Positions 5,431 to 6,692 of a stretch of 6,692 bases of DNA are shown here, piece by piece (the first letter of the stretch is position 1; every line of letters begins with the position of its first letter). Location: NCBI GenBank assembly GCA_937880065.1, contig CALFMA010000437.1, positions 1-6,692 on the forward strand. The letters are read 5' to 3'. The DNA comes from an uncultured Ruminococcus sp. (GTDB taxonomy: Bacteria > Bacillota_A > Clostridia > Oscillospirales > Ruminococcaceae). Both the position numbers and the translations under genes were made by a program. The notes below the pieces were generated by a model. That model had not been told where the DNA came from. It did not search any database and saw only the letters and a list, made by a program, of their open reading frames with translations.

Positions 5431-6057
5431 TTACTCCTTGACGTAAGCTCTGCCGTCAACAATTTCAATTTTATCCTGACAGAAAAGTGAAACCGCCTTG
5501 GGGAGAAGCTTCCATTCGACATTCTCCATAATTCGCTTCTGGAGAACTTCGGGTGTATCGTCCTTTTCCACATTCACTACACCTTGCAGGATAATTGCTC
5601 CTGCGTCGGCTTCTTCATTTACAAAATGAATTGTAGCACCGCTGACCTTTACTCCGTAAGCAAGAGCCGCTTCGTGAACTTTAAGTCCGTAGTAGCCCTC
5701 GCCGCAGAATGAGGGGATAAGTGCAGGGTGGACGTTGATTATTTTATAAGCATACTTGCTTGTGACACATTCATCAAGAATTGTCATAAAGCCTGCCAGT
5801 ACAACTAAATCAGCCTGCTCCTCGTCAAGGGCATTGAGAATTGCCATACTGTATGACTTTGAATCGGAATAATCCTTTCTTGGGATTACTCTTGTGGATA
5901 TATCGTTATTTTTTGCTCTTTCGAGAGCATATGCAGAAGAATTTGAGGAAATAACACAAGTTATTTTTCCGCCAAGGATATTCCCTGCTTTTTCGGCATC
6001 AATAAGAGCCTGTAAATTCGTACCGCCTCCCGAAACGAGAACAACTATATTTTTCAT
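5431..6057 (-). CDS. purN: Phosphoribosylglycinamide formyltransferase (GAR transformylase)
   Basis: A cytosolic enzyme (208 aa) that transfers a formyl group from 10-formyl-tetrahydrofolate to GAR, giving FGAR, the third step of de novo purine synthesis. An N-terminal phosphate-binding loop SGGGTNL is at 9-15. The catalytic Asn-His pair falls in INVHPALIPSF (107-117: N108, H110), and the catalytic Asp is D151 in EEADAGAIILQ (148-158). The CGEGYYG-LKVHEAAL block (118-131) is of the clostridial type. Length matches the family. I place the start at the ATG (6057), 8 nt after AAGGAG; the in-frame GTG at 6066 overlaps that Shine-Dalgarno. The site overlaps the stop codon of the preceding gene, and the last codons of purN in turn form the ribosome binding site of the next gene, so all three are likely coupled. 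It shares its cofactor with the AICAR transformylase at 113-1294. Confidence 0.96.
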   Translation of the reverse strand: MKNIVVLVSGGGTNLQALIDAEKAGNILGGKITCVISSNSSAYALERAKNNDISTRVIPRKDYSDSKSYSMAILNALDEEQADLVVLAGFMTILDECVTSKYAYKIINVHPALIPSFCGEGYYGLKVHEAALAYGVKVSGATIHFVNEEADAGAIILQGVVNVEKDDTPEVLQKRIMENVEWKLLPKAVSLFCQDKIEIVDGRAYVKE

Positions 6058-6065
6058 CGGTACCA

Positions 6066-6072
6066 CTCCTTA
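6066..6072 (-). promoter_or_regulatory. purN ribosome binding site overlapping the upstream stop codon
   Basis: On the minus strand TAAGGAG contains both the TAA stop of the DUF3592-like gene (6070-6072) and the AAGGAG Shine-Dalgarno (6066-6071), 8 nt before the purN ATG. Ribosomes finishing the first gene are placed directly at the purN start. Confidence 0.8.
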
Positions 6073-6546
6073 TATACAAAGAATAATTATAATAGCCACA
6101 ATGTCAATTGCCGCTAAAAATCCGCCTATGATTACGCATTTATAGTAAACATCTGTAAGCTCTTTTTCACGGTTGGCAAAATAGAAAAACATTGGGTCAT
6201 CGGGGGTATAGCGGATAAGCTCCTCATCGCCGATTTCATACCGTTTTTCCTTGTCGGGATAGGCATAAACCGAACTGATAAGCTCCCCCTCCTCTGTTTC
6301 AAATTCAACAACGGGATGATAATATTCCCGCCCCGATTTTTCTGTGCGGTACTCCGTTATTTTACCATATGCGGCTTCTGTGTCGGAAATGCGTTTTTCA
6401 ATCCTTTTTATATGCCATATAAAAAGAATTGCCATTGCCGCATAAATTCCCAGCAAGCCGTAAAGGAGATACCCGAAGTGAAATGTAACTCCCACCGCTA
6501 TGAACGACAATATCGCCCATATATAATCAGCTTTTTCAACTTTCAT
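6070..6546 (-). CDS. Small membrane protein, DUF3592-like
   Basis: A 158-aa membrane protein of unknown function. Two adjacent helices lie at about 7-23 and 26-46, then a soluble segment, then a C-terminal helix at 134-157. The soluble part (about 60-130) has YYHPVVEFETEEG (75-87) and RYEIGDEELIRYTPDDP (102-118). This follows the DUF3592 layout, in which a YxPVVEY-type strand and a GDxVxVxYxPxDP strand form a small beta domain. I chose the ATG at 6546 because it has GGAG 7 nt upstream and the protein begins with a short charged leader then a helix. The frame stays open up to 6669, but that extension runs through the repeat region and reads as noncoding. The stop overlaps the purN ribosome binding site, so it heads the operon visible here. 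Confidence 0.75.
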   Translation of the reverse strand: MKVEKADYIWAILSFIAVGVTFHFGYLLYGLLGIYAAMAILFIWHIKRIEKRISDTEAAYGKITEYRTEKSGREYYHPVVEFETEEGELISSVYAYPDKEKRYEIGDEELIRYTPDDPMFFYFANREKELTDVYYKCVIIGGFLAAIDIVAIIIILCI

Positions 6547-6574
6547 ATGATTGCTCCACCAACCAATTCTTGAA

Positions 6575-6692
6575 TTTTCTATTTTGCTTGGAAAGCAAAA
6601 TTCTGCGTCAGAAAACCTTGCAATACGGCAGTATTCCTGCGGCTTTCTTCCTTGACTTTTGCTCCCCAAGCTTCAGGGCATCTCTAAAAACC
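6575..6692. repeat. Structured dispersed-repeat region upstream of the first gene
   Basis: The region between 6547 and the window end is noncoding. It has a perfect 9-bp hairpin, ATTTTGCTT/AAGCAAAAT (6581-6589 with 6593-6601), an outer 6-bp stem TTTTCT/AGAAAA (6575-6580 with 6610-6615), and a 5-bp hairpin AATAC/GTATT (6622-6635). From 6618 it matches the left window edge (TTGCAATAC, GTATT, CTGCGG, CCTTG in the same order). It ends with GGGCATCTCTAAAAACC (6676-6692), whose reverse complement matches 79-95 at 14 of 17 positions. No clear -35/-10 pair was found, so the operon promoter may lie beyond the window. Confidence 0.5.

Noticed and set aside
6058..6066. GTG start for purN three codons upstream
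   Set aside because: The GTG overlaps the Shine-Dalgarno; the ATG at 6057 has ideal 8-nt spacing and gives the usual MKNIVVLVSGGG start of PurN.
6547..6669. N-terminal extension of the DUF3592-like protein (41 extra residues to 6669)
   Set aside because: It runs through the hairpin-rich repeat shared with the left window edge, and the ATG at 6546 has a GGAG at 7-nt spacing and precedes the first membrane helix.
6547..6692. Purine riboswitch or PurR operator ahead of the operon
   Set aside because: I found no purine-riboswitch core and no paired PurBox-like sequence; the structure here is better explained as repeat hairpins.

Overview
The window looks like a low-to-moderate GC Firmicute of the class Clostridia, most likely a Ruminococcus or related Oscillospiraceae genome. 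This is inference. It rests on strong AAGGAGG-type ribosome binding sites, a clostridial-style PurN, a purine pathway ended by two separate enzymes instead of bifunctional PurH, and a CmpB-like (PF06541-type) membrane protein. All nine supported genes lie on the minus strand, so transcription runs from high to low coordinates.

In transcription order (right to left) the layout is: a dispersed-repeat region with hairpins (about 6575-6692); a small DUF3592-like membrane protein (6070-6546); purN, GAR transformylase (5431-6057); a CmpB-like five-helix membrane protein (4864-5427); an unrecognised cytosolic protein (4328-4822); a PurO-type IMP cyclohydrolase (3600-4313); a zinc-ribbon membrane protein (3136-3579); an Imm51-like immunity protein (2685-3032); a lipoprotein with eight YD (RHS-type) repeats (1326-2525); a stand-alone AICAR transformylase (113-1294); and a second repeat region with four small hairpins (1-95). 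Gaps from purN through the zinc-ribbon gene are 3 to 41 nt. They widen to 103 and 159 nt around the Imm51-like gene, then 31 nt before the AICAR transformylase. I see no convincing rho-independent terminator.

Three proteins form a coherent metabolic set. PurN does the first formyl transfer of purine synthesis, the AICAR transformylase does the second, and the PurO-type cyclohydrolase closes the ring to IMP. Together the last two replace bifunctional PurH. The other six genes have no obvious purine role. The AT-rich block between the cyclohydrolase and the AICAR transformylase (zinc ribbon, Imm51-like, YD lipoprotein) looks like accessory cargo placed inside a housekeeping operon.

The most notable observations are: (i) this putative insertion, with an exact 18-nt direct repeat at the translation starts of the Imm51-like and AICAR transformylase genes; (ii) an ATTATT-ATG start context shared by five of the nine genes; (iii) a toxin-less YD-repeat lipoprotein beside a polymorphic-toxin-type immunity gene; and (iv) related structured repeats at both edges of the window.
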